NCBI GenBank assembly: GCA_021798795.1
Contig: JAJZBR010000016.1
Location: 1-33,554, forward strand
Direction: 5' to 3'
DNA: 33,554 bases
Source: Pseudomonadota bacterium
Lineage (GTDB): Bacteria > Pseudomonadota > Gammaproteobacteria > JAKAQQ01
Program-made: the position numbers and the translations under genes
Part shown: piece by piece, positions 8,149 through 16,952 of the stretch
How positions within the stretch are numbered: position 1 is the first letter of the stretch
Layout: each line of letters opens with the position of its first letter
The notes under the pieces: generated by a model
Told to the model about the DNA's origin: nothing
The model's input: the letters and a program-made list of their open reading frames with translations, nothing else
Database searches by the model: none

Positions 8149-9514
8149 CGAGTTTTTCGGCGAGTTTTCCGGCGAGTCCGGTATAGGTGGCCTGTGCGAG
8201 ATGCGTGATCTGCTCAGCGATCCCGGGCGGAAGGGCGGATGCGCTGAGCCAGGTTGCGAGTTGGGCACGATCGAGCGGCTGCCCACGTGTCAGATCCTTG
8301 ATTTGATCGTAGGCATCCGCCCGACCCGCCTGGCGAAGCAGGGTCTGGATCGCCTCACCCAGAACCTCCGGATGCCGGTCGAGATCGCCCCGGAGCGTCT
8401 CCAGATGGACCGCGATCCGTGACAAACCTTCCCGGATCATGCGCCAGGCGAGAAGCGTGTGTCCGATGCCGACTCCGACGTTGCGCAATGCGGTCGAGTC
8501 ACTGAGATCCCGTTGAAAGCGCGAGATCGGCAGCTTTTCGGCGAGATGCCTGAGCACGGCATTGGCCAGGCCGATATTGCCCTCAGCGTTTTCAAACCAG
8601 ATGGGATTGACCTTGTGCGGCATGGTCGAGGAGCCGACTTCTCCGGCTACAGCACGCTGAAGGAAGTAATCCATCGCGATGTACCCCCAGAAATCCCTGC
8701 AGAGATCGAGCAGGATCAGGTTGGTGCGCGAGAGGAGATCGAGCCATTCCGCAAGTCGGTCGTGGGGTTCGATCTGGGTGGTCAGGGGGTTGAAATCAAA
8801 ACCGAAGGAGGACACGAAGTCGCGGCTCAGCGTGATCCAGTCGACATCGGGAAGGGCCAAGACGTGGGCATTATAGTTGCCGACTGCGCCATTGAATTTT
8901 GCTGAAAAGTTGAAACGCTGGAGGGATTTTTGGGTTGTACCCAGGCGGAAGGCGAAGTTGGCGAGTTCCTTGCCCAGGGTGGTTGGTGTCGCCGGTTGAC
9001 CGTGGGTTCTTGAGAGCATCGGCGTTCGTGCCCAGGTTCGGGCCTCGCCGCCGAGCCAGTCCTTTATGGCAGCGAGCGCCGGGAGCAGGAAATCGTCTTG
9101 GGCCGTCCGCCAGATCAGTGCGTAGGCCAGATTATTGATATCCTCCGATGTGCAGGCAAAATGCCAGAATGGCGCCAGGCGCGATCCGAAGGAATCCAAG
9201 GCGGTTGCCTCGCGTAGGTACAGTTCGACGGCTTTGACGTCATGACGCACGGTGGATTCGAGCGCCTTGATTCTGGCCAGACTCTCGGGACCGCAATCCT
9301 GGATCCGTCCCGTAAGAGATGCCCGCTCACCGGTCCCAAGTCTCGGGAAGAGGGCATCCGGAAGTTTTTCGTCGAGCCAGAGCATCCAGCGGATTTCGAC
9401 TTCGAGGCGGCGCTGGATCAAAGCCGCCTCTCCCATAATTCCGGAGAAATCACGAAGCGCATCGTGGTACCGGCCATCGAGTGGCGAAACTGCCCAGAGC
9501 GCCGCTGTTTCCAT
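8114..9514 (-). CDS. purB: Adenylosuccinate lyase
   Basis: Splits SAICAR and adenylosuccinate, releasing fumarate, in purine synthesis. At 466 residues it is close to the E. coli enzyme. The signature SSTMPHKVNP and the SRTHGQPATP segment with the catalytic His are present. The ATG at 9514 was chosen because METAALWAVSPLDGRY lines up with the E. coli N-terminus. An ATG at 9544 would add ten residues, and the open frame continues further to 9748 into fumC, which is unlikely. No clear Shine-Dalgarno is seen. It is divergent from fumC, a member of the same superfamily, across a 74-base gap. The GNAT gene overlaps its 3' end. Confidence 0.97.
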   Translation of the reverse strand: METAALWAVSPLDGRYHDALRDFSGIMGEAALIQRRLEVEIRWMLWLDEKLPDALFPRLGTGERASLTGRIQDCGPESLARIKALESTVRHDVKAVELYLREATALDSFGSRLAPFWHFACTSEDINNLAYALIWRTAQDDFLLPALAAIKDWLGGEARTWARTPMLSRTHGQPATPTTLGKELANFAFRLGTTQKSLQRFNFSAKFNGAVGNYNAHVLALPDVDWITLSRDFVSSFGFDFNPLTTQIEPHDRLAEWLDLLSRTNLILLDLCRDFWGYIAMDYFLQRAVAGEVGSSTMPHKVNPIWFENAEGNIGLANAVLRHLAEKLPISRFQRDLSDSTALRNVGVGIGHTLLAWRMIREGLSRIAVHLETLRGDLDRHPEVLGEAIQTLLRQAGRADAYDQIKDLTRGQPLDRAQLATWLSASALPPGIAEQITHLAQATYTGLAGKLAEKLDDFLDESKHHD

Positions 9515-9588
9515 GGGTTTCGGGGTTAAAATAGTTTCCTGCATCATAGCCCAACCCCGATGGCCCTGCACTGACCAATGGAGGATCC

Positions 9589-10986
9589 ATGGCCCGAGAC
9601 GTGAAACCTGAACGCGTGGAGCACGACAGCATGGGCGAACTCCGGGTGCCGTCCGATGCGCTCTGGGGTGCGCAGACCCAACGCGCGATCGAGAACTTCC
9701 CTGTGAGTGGTGCGCCATTGCCCAAAGAATTTCTCTACGCTCTGGCACGGATCAAGGCCGCCTCCGCCCGCGCCAACCGATCGCTTGGTTTCCTGGATTC
9801 CGCCCGCACGGACGCCATCGTCTCTGCCGTCGACGAGATTCTTTCGGGACACCACGACCACCAGTTCCCGATCGATGTTTTCCAGACCGGGTCCGGGACC
9901 AGCACCAATATGAACATGAATGAGGTGGTGGCGCATCTGGCCTCATCGCGGCTTGGCCAGCCGGTGCACCCGAACGATCATGTGAACATGAGCCAGAGCA
10001 GCAACGACGTGATTCCATCGACCATCCATCTGGCTGCGCTGATCGTCTGGCGGGATGCGCTGGACCCTGCGCTGAACCACCTGGTTGAAATCATCGAGTC
10101 CCGCAGTCGCGAACTCGAGACGGTGGTGAAAACGGGCCGGACGCATCTCATGGATGCCATGCCGCTCACATTCGGACAGGAACTGAGCGGCTGGGCGGCC
10201 CAGATCAAACATGACCGTGAACGGCTGGCCGATGCGGCCGGCAGATTGTGCCGGCTGGCGCTCGGAGGAACGGCTGTCGGAACCGGCATCAACGCACCTC
10301 CGGGTTTCGCAGAAGCTGCCATCCTCGAGTTGAGCCAGGATACGGAGCTCGCTCTCGTGTGCGCACCCAACCGTTTTGCCGCGATGGCGAGCCAGGATGA
10401 TGCAGTCGAGTTCTCGGGGGGACTCAAGACGCTTGCGGTGAGTCTCATGAAGATTGGGAACGATCTTCGCTGGATGAACAGCGGTCCACTCACCGGACTT
10501 TCAGAAATTGTGCTGAAACCCCTCCAGCCGGGCAGCAGCATCATGCCTGGAAAAGTCAATCCGGTGATTCCGGAGGCAACCGTCATGGTCGCAGCCCAAG
10601 TCATCGGCAATGACGTGACGATCACACTGGCCGGCCAGTCCGGTAACTTTGAACTGAACGTCATGCTCCCGCTCATCGCACGCAATCTACTCGAAAGTCT
10701 GACTTTGTTGTCGAACGTATGCAGACTCCTCGCAGACCGTGCGATCGCGGATTTTGTGGTGCGGACGGAGCGGCTTCGGCAGGCTCTGGATCTCAATCCG
10801 ATTCTGGTCACGGCGCTCAACCCGGTTATCGGCTACGAAAAAGCGGCCGCAATTGCCAAGGAGGCCTATCAGAGCGGGCGGCCGGTTTTCGAGGTTGCGC
10901 GAGAGCAAAGCGGTCTGTCGGATGCTGAACTCAAGACACTGCTCAACCCGTTTGATCTCACGCGCGGTGGGAATCGGAGCGGCTGA
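9589..10986 (+). CDS. fumC: Class II fumarate hydratase
   Basis: Iron-independent fumarase that interconverts fumarate and malate in the TCA cycle. The 465 residues match the class II length. The superfamily signature GSSIMPGKVNP is at 315-325, with the catalytic Ser in SS. The conserved GSGTSTNMNMNEV, HVNMSQSSND and TGRTHLMDAMP segments are also present. The ATG at 9589 has GGAGG six bases upstream. The next gene begins one base after the stop, so fumC probably heads an operon with the Nudix and MazG genes. Being oxygen-stable, this class often replaces iron-sulfur fumarases under oxidative stress or iron limitation. Confidence 0.98.
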   Translation: MARDVKPERVEHDSMGELRVPSDALWGAQTQRAIENFPVSGAPLPKEFLYALARIKAASARANRSLGFLDSARTDAIVSAVDEILSGHHDHQFPIDVFQTGSGTSTNMNMNEVVAHLASSRLGQPVHPNDHVNMSQSSNDVIPSTIHLAALIVWRDALDPALNHLVEIIESRSRELETVVKTGRTHLMDAMPLTFGQELSGWAAQIKHDRERLADAAGRLCRLALGGTAVGTGINAPPGFAEAAILELSQDTELALVCAPNRFAAMASQDDAVEFSGGLKTLAVSLMKIGNDLRWMNSGPLTGLSEIVLKPLQPGSSIMPGKVNPVIPEATVMVAAQVIGNDVTITLAGQSGNFELNVMLPLIARNLLESLTLLSNVCRLLADRAIADFVVRTERLRQALDLNPILVTALNPVIGYEKAAAIAKEAYQSGRPVFEVAREQSGLSDAELKTLLNPFDLTRGGNRSG

Positions 10987-10987
10987 G

Positions 10988-11638
10988 ATGGAGCTTGCAC
11001 CCGCCCCTGATGTCATCCAATCCGAGAGCCGGGAAGCGTCTTGGCCCTGGCTCGATCCCATCAGACGTCTCACCCGGCCCGTACCGTGCGAACCGGACGC
11101 TCGGGCACCAGGGCCCGACGCCCACGGATATCCGGCAGCGGTGGTCGCACTCATTGTGGACGGAAGCCCACCGGCATTCCTCATGACGAACCGCAGCGCC
11201 ATGCTCCATGAACATGGAGGTGAAGTGGCTTTTCCGGGTGGACGAATCGAATCATGGGATGCGGACCCGGCGACGGCCGCTCTCCGCGAACTTGAGGAAG
11301 AAGTTGGGATCGGCCGCGATCGGGTCCGCCCGCTCGGTTATCTTCCGGGCATCTGGACAGGTAACGGCCGTTACTGGGTCACGCCACTTTTGGCCTGGTT
11401 ACCGGGACCCTTCGATCTTTCGGCCCTCGATCTCAGTCCGGAAGTGGAGTCCGTCTTCCCGCTGCCCCTCGCGATCGGCCTCGATCCGAGACGCTATGGC
11501 AGACCATCCGCGCCCGGAACCGATATTCCGGTTCCCATGCTCCTTTGGGATGGGCCGTTGATCTGGGGTGCTACGGCACGCATTCTACTCGGTTGCGCGC
11601 AAGCGTTCGAGCCGGCTGCCCAAGATACGCTCCGGTGA
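10988..11638 (+). CDS. Nudix hydrolase, CoA pyrophosphatase-like
   Basis: A 216-residue protein of the Nudix family. The region around residues 62-85 has the pattern of CoA pyrophosphatases (NudL/UPF0035): an LMTNRS-like strand, HGGEVAFPGG, then a Nudix box ending ALRELEEEVGI. Such enzymes cut CoA or related nucleotides to 3',5'-ADP and phosphopantetheine and are thought to remove damaged CoA. The ATG is one base after the fumC stop, so translation is likely coupled. The 60 residues before the domain are unremarkable. Assigned by motif; the exact substrate is not certain. Confidence 0.88.
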   Translation: MELAPAPDVIQSESREASWPWLDPIRRLTRPVPCEPDARAPGPDAHGYPAAVVALIVDGSPPAFLMTNRSAMLHEHGGEVAFPGGRIESWDADPATAALRELEEEVGIGRDRVRPLGYLPGIWTGNGRYWVTPLLAWLPGPFDLSALDLSPEVESVFPLPLAIGLDPRRYGRPSAPGTDIPVPMLLWDGPLIWGATARILLGCAQAFEPAAQDTLR

Positions 11639-11684
11639 TGCGGGAACTCCACCTGACACACGATCCAGATCCGCGCCCCGAGAC

Positions 11685-12185
11685 GTGAACGGCCATTCGA
11701 CCCGCACCGGCAAGAGAGCTTCATCCTTTGGGCCTGACATCTGGCAGGAGGCACAGCGGGTTCAGCATACTGCTTCACACTATGGGTTCGACTGGGAAAA
11801 CCTGGATGACATTCTCGAAAAACTGGTAGAGGAAGCCCGTGAGCTTCGTGACGCGCAAAGAAAGGGTGCACGTGAACCCATCGTTGACGAACTCGGCGAT
11901 GTGCTCTTTGTCGTCACGCACTACGCCGCACGGGCTGAGATCAGGCTCGAAGACGCTTTGGCGCAGGCACTTCGCAAGTTTCAGCTCCGGTTCAGTCTGC
12001 TTCGCGAAGAACTCGAACGCGAGGGAGTCGATCCGCATACGCAATCGGTTGCCTCCCTCGAGCGCCGTTGGCAAGCGATCAAGAAGAGACTGGCTGCTCA
12101 AATGAGAGAGAAGGGGAAATCAAAAGGTGCCTCGTTTTCAAGTGAAGGAAAGGGCCGGTCAACAAGCGGGAAGCGGCGTCCATGA
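11685..12185 (+). CDS. mazG: Single-domain MazG-type nucleoside triphosphate pyrophosphohydrolase
   Basis: Predicted to hydrolyse NTPs to NMP and pyrophosphate, clearing aberrant nucleotides. The helix motif with metal ligands is visible: EKLVEEARELRDA, then VDELGDVLF. E. coli MazG has two such domains in about 260 residues; this product has only the second type, in 166 residues. It ends in a basic, Ser/Gly-rich tail. The GTG at 11685 is the best start after the Nudix stop, with a weak ribosome-binding site. The open frame extends to 11568 inside the Nudix gene. It probably belongs to the fumC-Nudix-mazG operon. Confidence 0.85.
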   Translation: MNGHSTRTGKRASSFGPDIWQEAQRVQHTASHYGFDWENLDDILEKLVEEARELRDAQRKGAREPIVDELGDVLFVVTHYAARAEIRLEDALAQALRKFQLRFSLLREELEREGVDPHTQSVASLERRWQAIKKRLAAQMREKGKSKGASFSSEGKGRSTSGKRRP

Positions 12186-12286
12186 CTTGGGCAGGGTGGC
12201 GCAAGACGGATGGGTTCGACATCGGGGAATCACTGACTGGAGTGTCTCGGAGAGCTTGGGCGCGTTGCGAAGCGGGGTGATCCCCA

Positions 12287-12724
12287 GTGGAACGCCTGCC
12301 AGAACCGGATTGGACTTTAGCTCATGACATGCTCATCAAAAACGAGATCACGAATCCTGCCTGCCTACCGATCTGCCGCCTCGATTTGACCATCGGAGTA
12401 GGTTATGATTCCGACCGAGGTCAAATCCGATCGATACGCATCGAAGTGACACACAATCTCAGCATCTGCCTTGAAGAGCCCGCTCCGATGGTCGTTTTGC
12501 CCGGTTTTGGGCCGAGCCGTGGCAACGTCCAGTTTTCGGTCCGAATCCGCCGTGAAAACTACTCGGGGGCCATGAACGGACTGGCTGATCTCATTCTCAA
12601 ACGTTTTTGTGAGGAAGGGATCGATCGGTCCGATCCAGATGAGATCCTTCGCTTTGCCTCATCTGAGCCACCGGTTCTGAAAGCAAGTTTGGCAGCTGCG
12701 AGCGGTTCTGATCTTGACCGATGA
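12287..12724 (+). pseudogene. MscS-like cytoplasmic domain fragment without membrane part
   Basis: The 145-residue frame begins at a GTG at 12287, just after an in-frame stop. From about residue 16 it resembles the end of MscS channels: a LIKNE segment like the LIPNS strand, then VGYDSD, then EEPAPMVV, GFGPSRGNVQFSVRI and a closing helix with EEGID. The transmembrane helices that form the pore are absent. The 100 bases upstream show only a hint of related sequence in another frame (GRVAQDGWVRHRGITDW, about 12196-12246). It may be the remnant of a decayed mscS gene or a free-standing domain. Its stop overlaps a possible TTG start of kch. Confidence 0.5.
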
Positions 12725-12743
12725 GCAAAATCCGGAGTCTTCC

Positions 12744-13910
12744 ATGAAACGGTTGAGGCGCCTCTTGGAGCTCTCTCCGGGCAAGGCTTTGCCCTGGCTG
12801 CTTGGGGCTCTCGTGATTGTGATCGGCGTGCTCGATGGCGTGGATTCCGGACTTTGGCGCACGCTTCTGTTCGACCAGATGCCACCGATTGGGCCCTTGT
12901 TCATCCTCTGGATCGAATCCCTTCTCTGGACATTGGCTCTCGTGCTTTTCGGTATCGGGCTCCTGTTTCGTTCGCGTCTCAGCTGGTTCATGGCCTTGCT
13001 CGCACTGGCCGGCCGACTCCTATGGCTCGCGGACACCGGACGGTTCTGGGCTGACCCGGCCCTGAGCCTGTCCGCACTGGTGGCCGGGTTGGTTCTTCTC
13101 AAAACCGGAAATCAGTATCGTCGCAGCACGCTTGGAGCCGGAACGCTTTTCGCACTGACCCTCATCATTCTGCTTCTCGGCTATGCAGTTCTCGGCTCCT
13201 TTCTGCTGGGAGATCAGTTCACCCCGCCGATCCATTCTCTGATTACCGCGCTCTATTTTTCGGTCGTGACGCTCTCCACGGTCGGGTACGGAGATATTAC
13301 CCCGCACAGCGTCGAGGCCCGGCTGTTCGTGAGTTCCGTGATTGTGCTTGGACTCACTGTGCTCGCGGTCGCATTGAGCGCTATCATTCTTCCTGTCCTC
13401 CAACGTCGCCTGGAATCGCTTCTCATGCCCAACCGTGTTATGCGCCCTCGTCGCAACCATATTCTGATCGCCGGAAACTCGTCGCTGTCGCGTAATACCT
13501 ATCGCGAACTGAATGCCCGCAAGCAGAAAGTGACTTTCATCGTCTCCGAACCATTTGAAATAGCGGGAGAGAACAAGCTCGATATCGTCATTGGCGATCC
13601 CACGGACATTGAGGTGCTGCGCAATGTTCAGGCGGGGTCTGCCAAAGCACTGCTGGCCCTCAGTGACGATGATTCTGAAAATGCTTTTGTCGTCCTTGCG
13701 GCAAAGGAACTCGAATCTCCCGTCAAAACCGTGGCCGTCGTCCATAACGCGAGAAATCTGGCTCGCTTGCGGCGGGTCCATCCGGATATCCTCCTCGCAC
13801 CCCAGGTCATGGGCGGGCGGGTTCTCGCGATGTATCTCACGGGTCAGGAGGTCGATGCCAGCAAGTTCTGGGATGAGTTTCTGACCGAGGCGGGTTCCGG
13901 ACCCGCATAA
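12744..13910 (+). CDS. kch: Kch-type potassium channel with RCK domain
   Basis: An inner membrane K+ channel subunit of 388 residues, colinear with E. coli Kch. Several transmembrane helices lie in residues about 15-120. A two-helix pore follows, with the selectivity filter TVGYGD at 179-184. The cytoplasmic RCK (TrkA-N) domain follows, from about residue 235 (HILIAGNSSLSRN) to the end. LSDDDSENAFVVL and the HPDI segment match Kch closely. The ATG at 12744 has GGAG six bases upstream. A TTG at 12714 would add ten residues but has no such site. The upstream neighbour is an MscS-like fragment, so both genes concern osmotic or ion balance. Confidence 0.93.
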   Translation: MKRLRRLLELSPGKALPWLLGALVIVIGVLDGVDSGLWRTLLFDQMPPIGPLFILWIESLLWTLALVLFGIGLLFRSRLSWFMALLALAGRLLWLADTGRFWADPALSLSALVAGLVLLKTGNQYRRSTLGAGTLFALTLIILLLGYAVLGSFLLGDQFTPPIHSLITALYFSVVTLSTVGYGDITPHSVEARLFVSSVIVLGLTVLAVALSAIILPVLQRRLESLLMPNRVMRPRRNHILIAGNSSLSRNTYRELNARKQKVTFIVSEPFEIAGENKLDIVIGDPTDIEVLRNVQAGSAKALLALSDDDSENAFVVLAAKELESPVKTVAVVHNARNLARLRRVHPDILLAPQVMGGRVLAMYLTGQEVDASKFWDEFLTEAGSGPA

Positions 13911-14076
13911 TCCGGTCCGGGATGGCCGGGGTTGGCCCAGAGCGGATCGGGCGGAACTTGGGAGCTGGAATTCGGTCAAAACCCAGTGGAGTCAACCCAA
14001 CTCGGGGTAAAACGTTAGTTAATGTGTGAAGCGCTCTATCACAGCGTCTCCACATCGCATCAGGAGGAGCAACGTC

Positions 14077-14520
14077 ATGAAGAAGGTACTGACTGTTTTC
14101 GGTCTGGTTCTTTCATTTGTTTTGGCCGGCTCGGCATCTGCCAAACAAATCCTTGTGAGTCCCTCACGTCCCCATGGAATCATTTCAACGGCACAGCCCG
14201 CCGGTACACGCGGCTACCAGGTTCAGGTGGTTACGATCAATGGAAAACTCATGCCGGGTCTCCATACGCACCGCTCGAACTACTGGGTCGCTCCCGGACG
14301 CTATACCATCGGATTTCAGGCGATCATGAATAATTTCAGCGGACCGGGATTTTCGCCGGCAGGCATGGGCGGACCCCAGCGCCGGAGGACGATCACCGTC
14401 AATGTCCGACCTGGCTGGGAGTATTTTTTCGCGGCGAAGATCGTCCATGATCGGGCTTATCTCTGGAAGCCGGTGATCCTGGAAAAGAAACGGATTCCGG
14501 GGTATGTCCGTCACGGCTGA
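14077..14520 (+). CDS. Small secreted protein of unknown function
   Basis: A 147-residue exported protein that I do not recognise. The ATG at 14077 has a strong AGGAGG ribosome-binding site. The first 23 residues are a clear signal peptide ending SASA before KQ. The mature part is basic, has no cysteines and no transmembrane segment. It has a HTHRSNYWVAPGRYTI region and an FSGPGFSPAGMGGP loop, which suggest a small beta-rich domain. An upstream ATG at 14026 would place the signal peptide inside the protein and is less likely. A strong terminator follows, so it is a single-gene unit. Confidence 0.8.
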   Translation: MKKVLTVFGLVLSFVLAGSASAKQILVSPSRPHGIISTAQPAGTRGYQVQVVTINGKLMPGLHTHRSNYWVAPGRYTIGFQAIMNNFSGPGFSPAGMGGPQRRRTITVNVRPGWEYFFAAKIVHDRAYLWKPVILEKKRIPGYVRHG

Positions 14521-14582
14521 CCCGGGTTTTTAGGGATAGGCTCCCCACCTACACAAGAGCCTGTTTTTGTGTCAGAATCACT

Positions 14583-14611
14583 GGGCCTGGTTCAAGCAGG
14601 CCCTTATTTTT
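14583..14611 (+). terminator. Rho-independent terminator after the small secreted protein
   Basis: Stem GGGCCTG / CAGGCCC (14583-14589 and 14597-14603) with a seven-base loop, followed by TTATTTTT. It lies about 60 bases after the stop codon. Confidence 0.88.
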
Positions 14612-14661
14612 GGGTTTGAACCCGGCGCTTACGGCAGGTAACCAAAACCGGAGAATAAATC

Positions 14662-15591
14662 GTGCGAGTGGGGATAGTAACCGATGCCGCGTGTGATCTA
14701 CCTGCGAACTTCATTGGGCCGGGTAGAGTAGAAATTCTTCCTGTCAATCTTCACGTCGGTACCCAGATGTTTGTCGACCGCCGCGACGAAGCGCAGACCC
14801 AGCGCTTCTACCGGATGTACCTTGGCCGACATGACCATCAGGCGATTACCAAGCCCCTGCCACCCAAGGAAATTGCAGATCTTTTTCTGAACGACTGGGT
14901 CAAGCGCTACGACCGTATTCTGGTCCTCACGGTCACCGCGGCGCGCAGCGAGATCTATAAAAATACGAGCGAGGCCTCGTACACGATCCTTCGCGATTAC
15001 AAGAAAGTACGGGTCCAGGCCAATCTGACCGAACCTTTTCTGATGCGGGTTTTCGATACCCATACGCTATTCACGGGCCAGGGGCTTATGGCTTTTGAAG
15101 CACTCCGGATGCGTGATGTCGGGCGCCAGGGGTTCGACATCATCCGCCGCCAGCTGGAGACGATTCATCCGAAGATTCGCGCCTATTTTCTTCCGAACGA
15201 CGTGTATTACGTTTACAACCGCGCGCGACTCCGCGGTGAAGAAAGTGTGAACTGGCTCACCTACCAGATCGGAAGCATGCTCGACGTCAAGCCCATCATC
15301 CAGATGGTGGAGGGGACGACCGAGGTTGTGGCCAAACCCAAGGGATTTGAAGGAGGGCTCAACTGGCTGTTTGGGCAGGCGCGTACAGAAATCGAACGGG
15401 GGCTTTCGATCAAGGCTGTCTGCATGAGCTATGGTGGCGAGCTCGATGAAATCAAACGTCTCGCGCCTTATCAGGAGTTCGTAAAATTCGCCCATGACCG
15501 AAAAGTCGCAACTTCGCTTGCGCTCATGAGCGTCACGGCCGGCATCTATGTCGGGCGAGGTGGTTTTTCGATCGCCTATGCCGTTTCCTGA
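14662..15591 (+). CDS. DegV family protein
   Basis: A 309-residue DegV-type protein. In Gram-positive bacteria these bind fatty acids for the FakA kinase; here the role is unknown. It begins with the family's IVTDAACDLP motif, which is followed by the strand ILPVNLHVG. The core also has an LVLTVTAARSEIYKN segment matching the family S-G-T/S ligand region and an FDTHTLFTGQG segment. The GTG at 14662 has GGAG eight bases upstream. The next gene starts two bases after the stop. No FakA-type kinase lies in the window, so the partner, if any, is elsewhere. Confidence 0.9.
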   Translation: MRVGIVTDAACDLPANFIGPGRVEILPVNLHVGTQMFVDRRDEAQTQRFYRMYLGRHDHQAITKPLPPKEIADLFLNDWVKRYDRILVLTVTAARSEIYKNTSEASYTILRDYKKVRVQANLTEPFLMRVFDTHTLFTGQGLMAFEALRMRDVGRQGFDIIRRQLETIHPKIRAYFLPNDVYYVYNRARLRGEESVNWLTYQIGSMLDVKPIIQMVEGTTEVVAKPKGFEGGLNWLFGQARTEIERGLSIKAVCMSYGGELDEIKRLAPYQEFVKFAHDRKVATSLALMSVTAGIYVGRGGFSIAYAVS

Positions 15592-15593
15592 GC

Positions 15594-16097
15594 ATGCGGG
15601 ATTACTTCCTGACCCTTGCGTCCTATCACCGCTGGGCGTACGGGAAACTGTTCGAGAGCCTCAAACCCCTCGATGACCGGGATTACCGGCGCGATGTAGG
15701 GTTGCCGTTCGGGGGGATCCACGGCACCTTGAACCATCTGCTTTTGGTTGAGCGGCTCTGGTTGGCGCGTTTCGAGAATCGAACGGCACCCTATAAGACG
15801 CTTGCCGAAGAAATCGATCCGGATCGGCTGTCGCTGGTTGCCGACCTCGAGGCTCAGGCAGCCCGGTGGACCGATGTGTTGGTCGGGTGGCCCGGGGAGC
15901 GATTTGCGGCTCAACTATCCTATGTCACGACCGAGGGTGACTCGCGCACTCTGCCGGTCACTCCTCTGTTCGCTCATGTATTCAATCATGGCACACACCA
16001 CCGTGGCCAGATCTCGGCGATCATCACAAGATTCGGATACGACTATCCGGTCATGGACCTTCCCTATTTTCTGGCCGAGGCTGAACCCGTACTTTGA
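15594..16097 (+). CDS. DinB/YfiT-like four-helix metal-dependent protein
   Basis: A 167-residue DinB family protein. The probable metal ligands are His48 (GTLNHLLLVE), His132 and His136 (NHGTHHRGQ), in the order usual for this fold. Members include bacillithiol transferases and damage-inducible proteins, but most are uncharacterised. It starts two bases after the DegV stop, so the two are co-transcribed. Its end faces the end of uppP. A weak hairpin followed by TTTTT at about 16096-16118 may serve as terminator. Confidence 0.88.
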   Translation: MRDYFLTLASYHRWAYGKLFESLKPLDDRDYRRDVGLPFGGIHGTLNHLLLVERLWLARFENRTAPYKTLAEEIDPDRLSLVADLEAQAARWTDVLVGWPGERFAAQLSYVTTEGDSRTLPVTPLFAHVFNHGTHHRGQISAIITRFGYDYPVMDLPYFLAEAEPVL

Positions 16098-16118
16098 AGC
16101 GCCGACTCGGCTTTTTGG
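16095..16118 (+). terminator. Weak terminator-like hairpin between convergent genes
   Basis: An imperfect short stem (AAG-GCC paired with GGC-CTT around GACTC) overlaps the end of the DinB-like gene and runs into TTTTT. It is the only candidate in the 27-base gap between the convergent genes. Confidence 0.35.
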
Positions 16119-16124
16119 CCGCCA

Positions 16125-16952
16125 TCAATGAAGGAGAAGGGCACCAAGACCCATCACCACGCAGTAGACGGCGAAGGGCGTGAGCGCTGTGACTTCCCGC
16201 AAGCGGAAATAGCGCATGAGGAACCAGATGCTGAACCCGGCACAGAGACCTGCCACGATGCCTGCAAGCAGGATCGATCCAAGAAATGCACCGGCACCGG
16301 TATGGTGCAAGAACAGCTTGGGCACCTCGAGCAGACCAGCTGCTCCGATGATGGGAGTCGCGAGCAAAAAGGAAAATCGGGCAGCCGCTTCGTAATCCAG
16401 CCCGGCCCCGAGCCCGGTTACGAGAGTGGCTGCCGAGCGCGAAATCCCCGGGATCAGCGCAGTGGCTTGGGCGAGCCCGATAAAGAGTGCGTCGGACGGC
16501 CTGAGCGTCTCGAGATTCCGTCTCGCCCCTTGGCGCCGTTTGAGGCGGTCACCAACCCAAAGCCCGACACCATTCAAGATCAGGAACACCGCTGCGACGG
16601 TAAATCCGGCAAAGAGGCTTCGTACCCACTTTTCGAGCACAAGCCCCAGTAGACCGGCCGGGAGGGTACCGAGAACGAGCAGCCAGAACAGGCGACTTTG
16701 AGACTCCGTCGCCCGTCCACGCGTGCGAACGAGGGACTTCAGGATCTCCCACCAGTCGCGCCAGAAGTAGGCGAGCAGTGCGGTTGCCGTGCCCACGTGA
16801 AGCACCACAATGAAAGGCAGGAACCAAGGTGCGGCGCGATCGATCCGGAGATGGATCAGTGCCGGGATGAGGATGCTATGGGCCAGACTCGATACCGGAA
16901 AGAGTTCGGTCAGCCCTTGGACCAGCGCCATGAATAGCAGGCGTCCGGTCAC
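16125..16952 (-). CDS. uppP: Undecaprenyl-diphosphatase UppP
   Basis: An inner membrane enzyme that recycles undecaprenyl diphosphate, the lipid carrier of cell wall synthesis; extra copies confer bacitracin resistance. The 275 residues form about eight hydrophobic helices. The active-site motifs are present: Glu16 with PVSS (19-22) and His25 near the N-terminus, and PGISRSA with Arg172. The GTG at 16952 overlaps the TGA of the aldehyde dehydrogenase gene by two bases, so translation is probably coupled. It is the last gene of a three-gene minus-strand unit whose other members serve amino acid metabolism. Confidence 0.96.
   Translation of the reverse strand: MTGRLLFMALVQGLTELFPVSSLAHSILIPALIHLRIDRAAPWFLPFIVVLHVGTATALLAYFWRDWWEILKSLVRTRGRATESQSRLFWLLVLGTLPAGLLGLVLEKWVRSLFAGFTVAAVFLILNGVGLWVGDRLKRRQGARRNLETLRPSDALFIGLAQATALIPGISRSAATLVTGLGAGLDYEAAARFSFLLATPIIGAAGLLEVPKLFLHHTGAGAFLGSILLAGIVAGLCAGFSIWFLMRYFRLREVTALTPFAVYCVVMGLGALLLH

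Noticed and set aside
12182-12280. Small frame of 32 codons between mazG and the MscS-like fragment
   Set aside because: Too short, with no ribosome-binding site or known motif; the region is better explained as decayed sequence.
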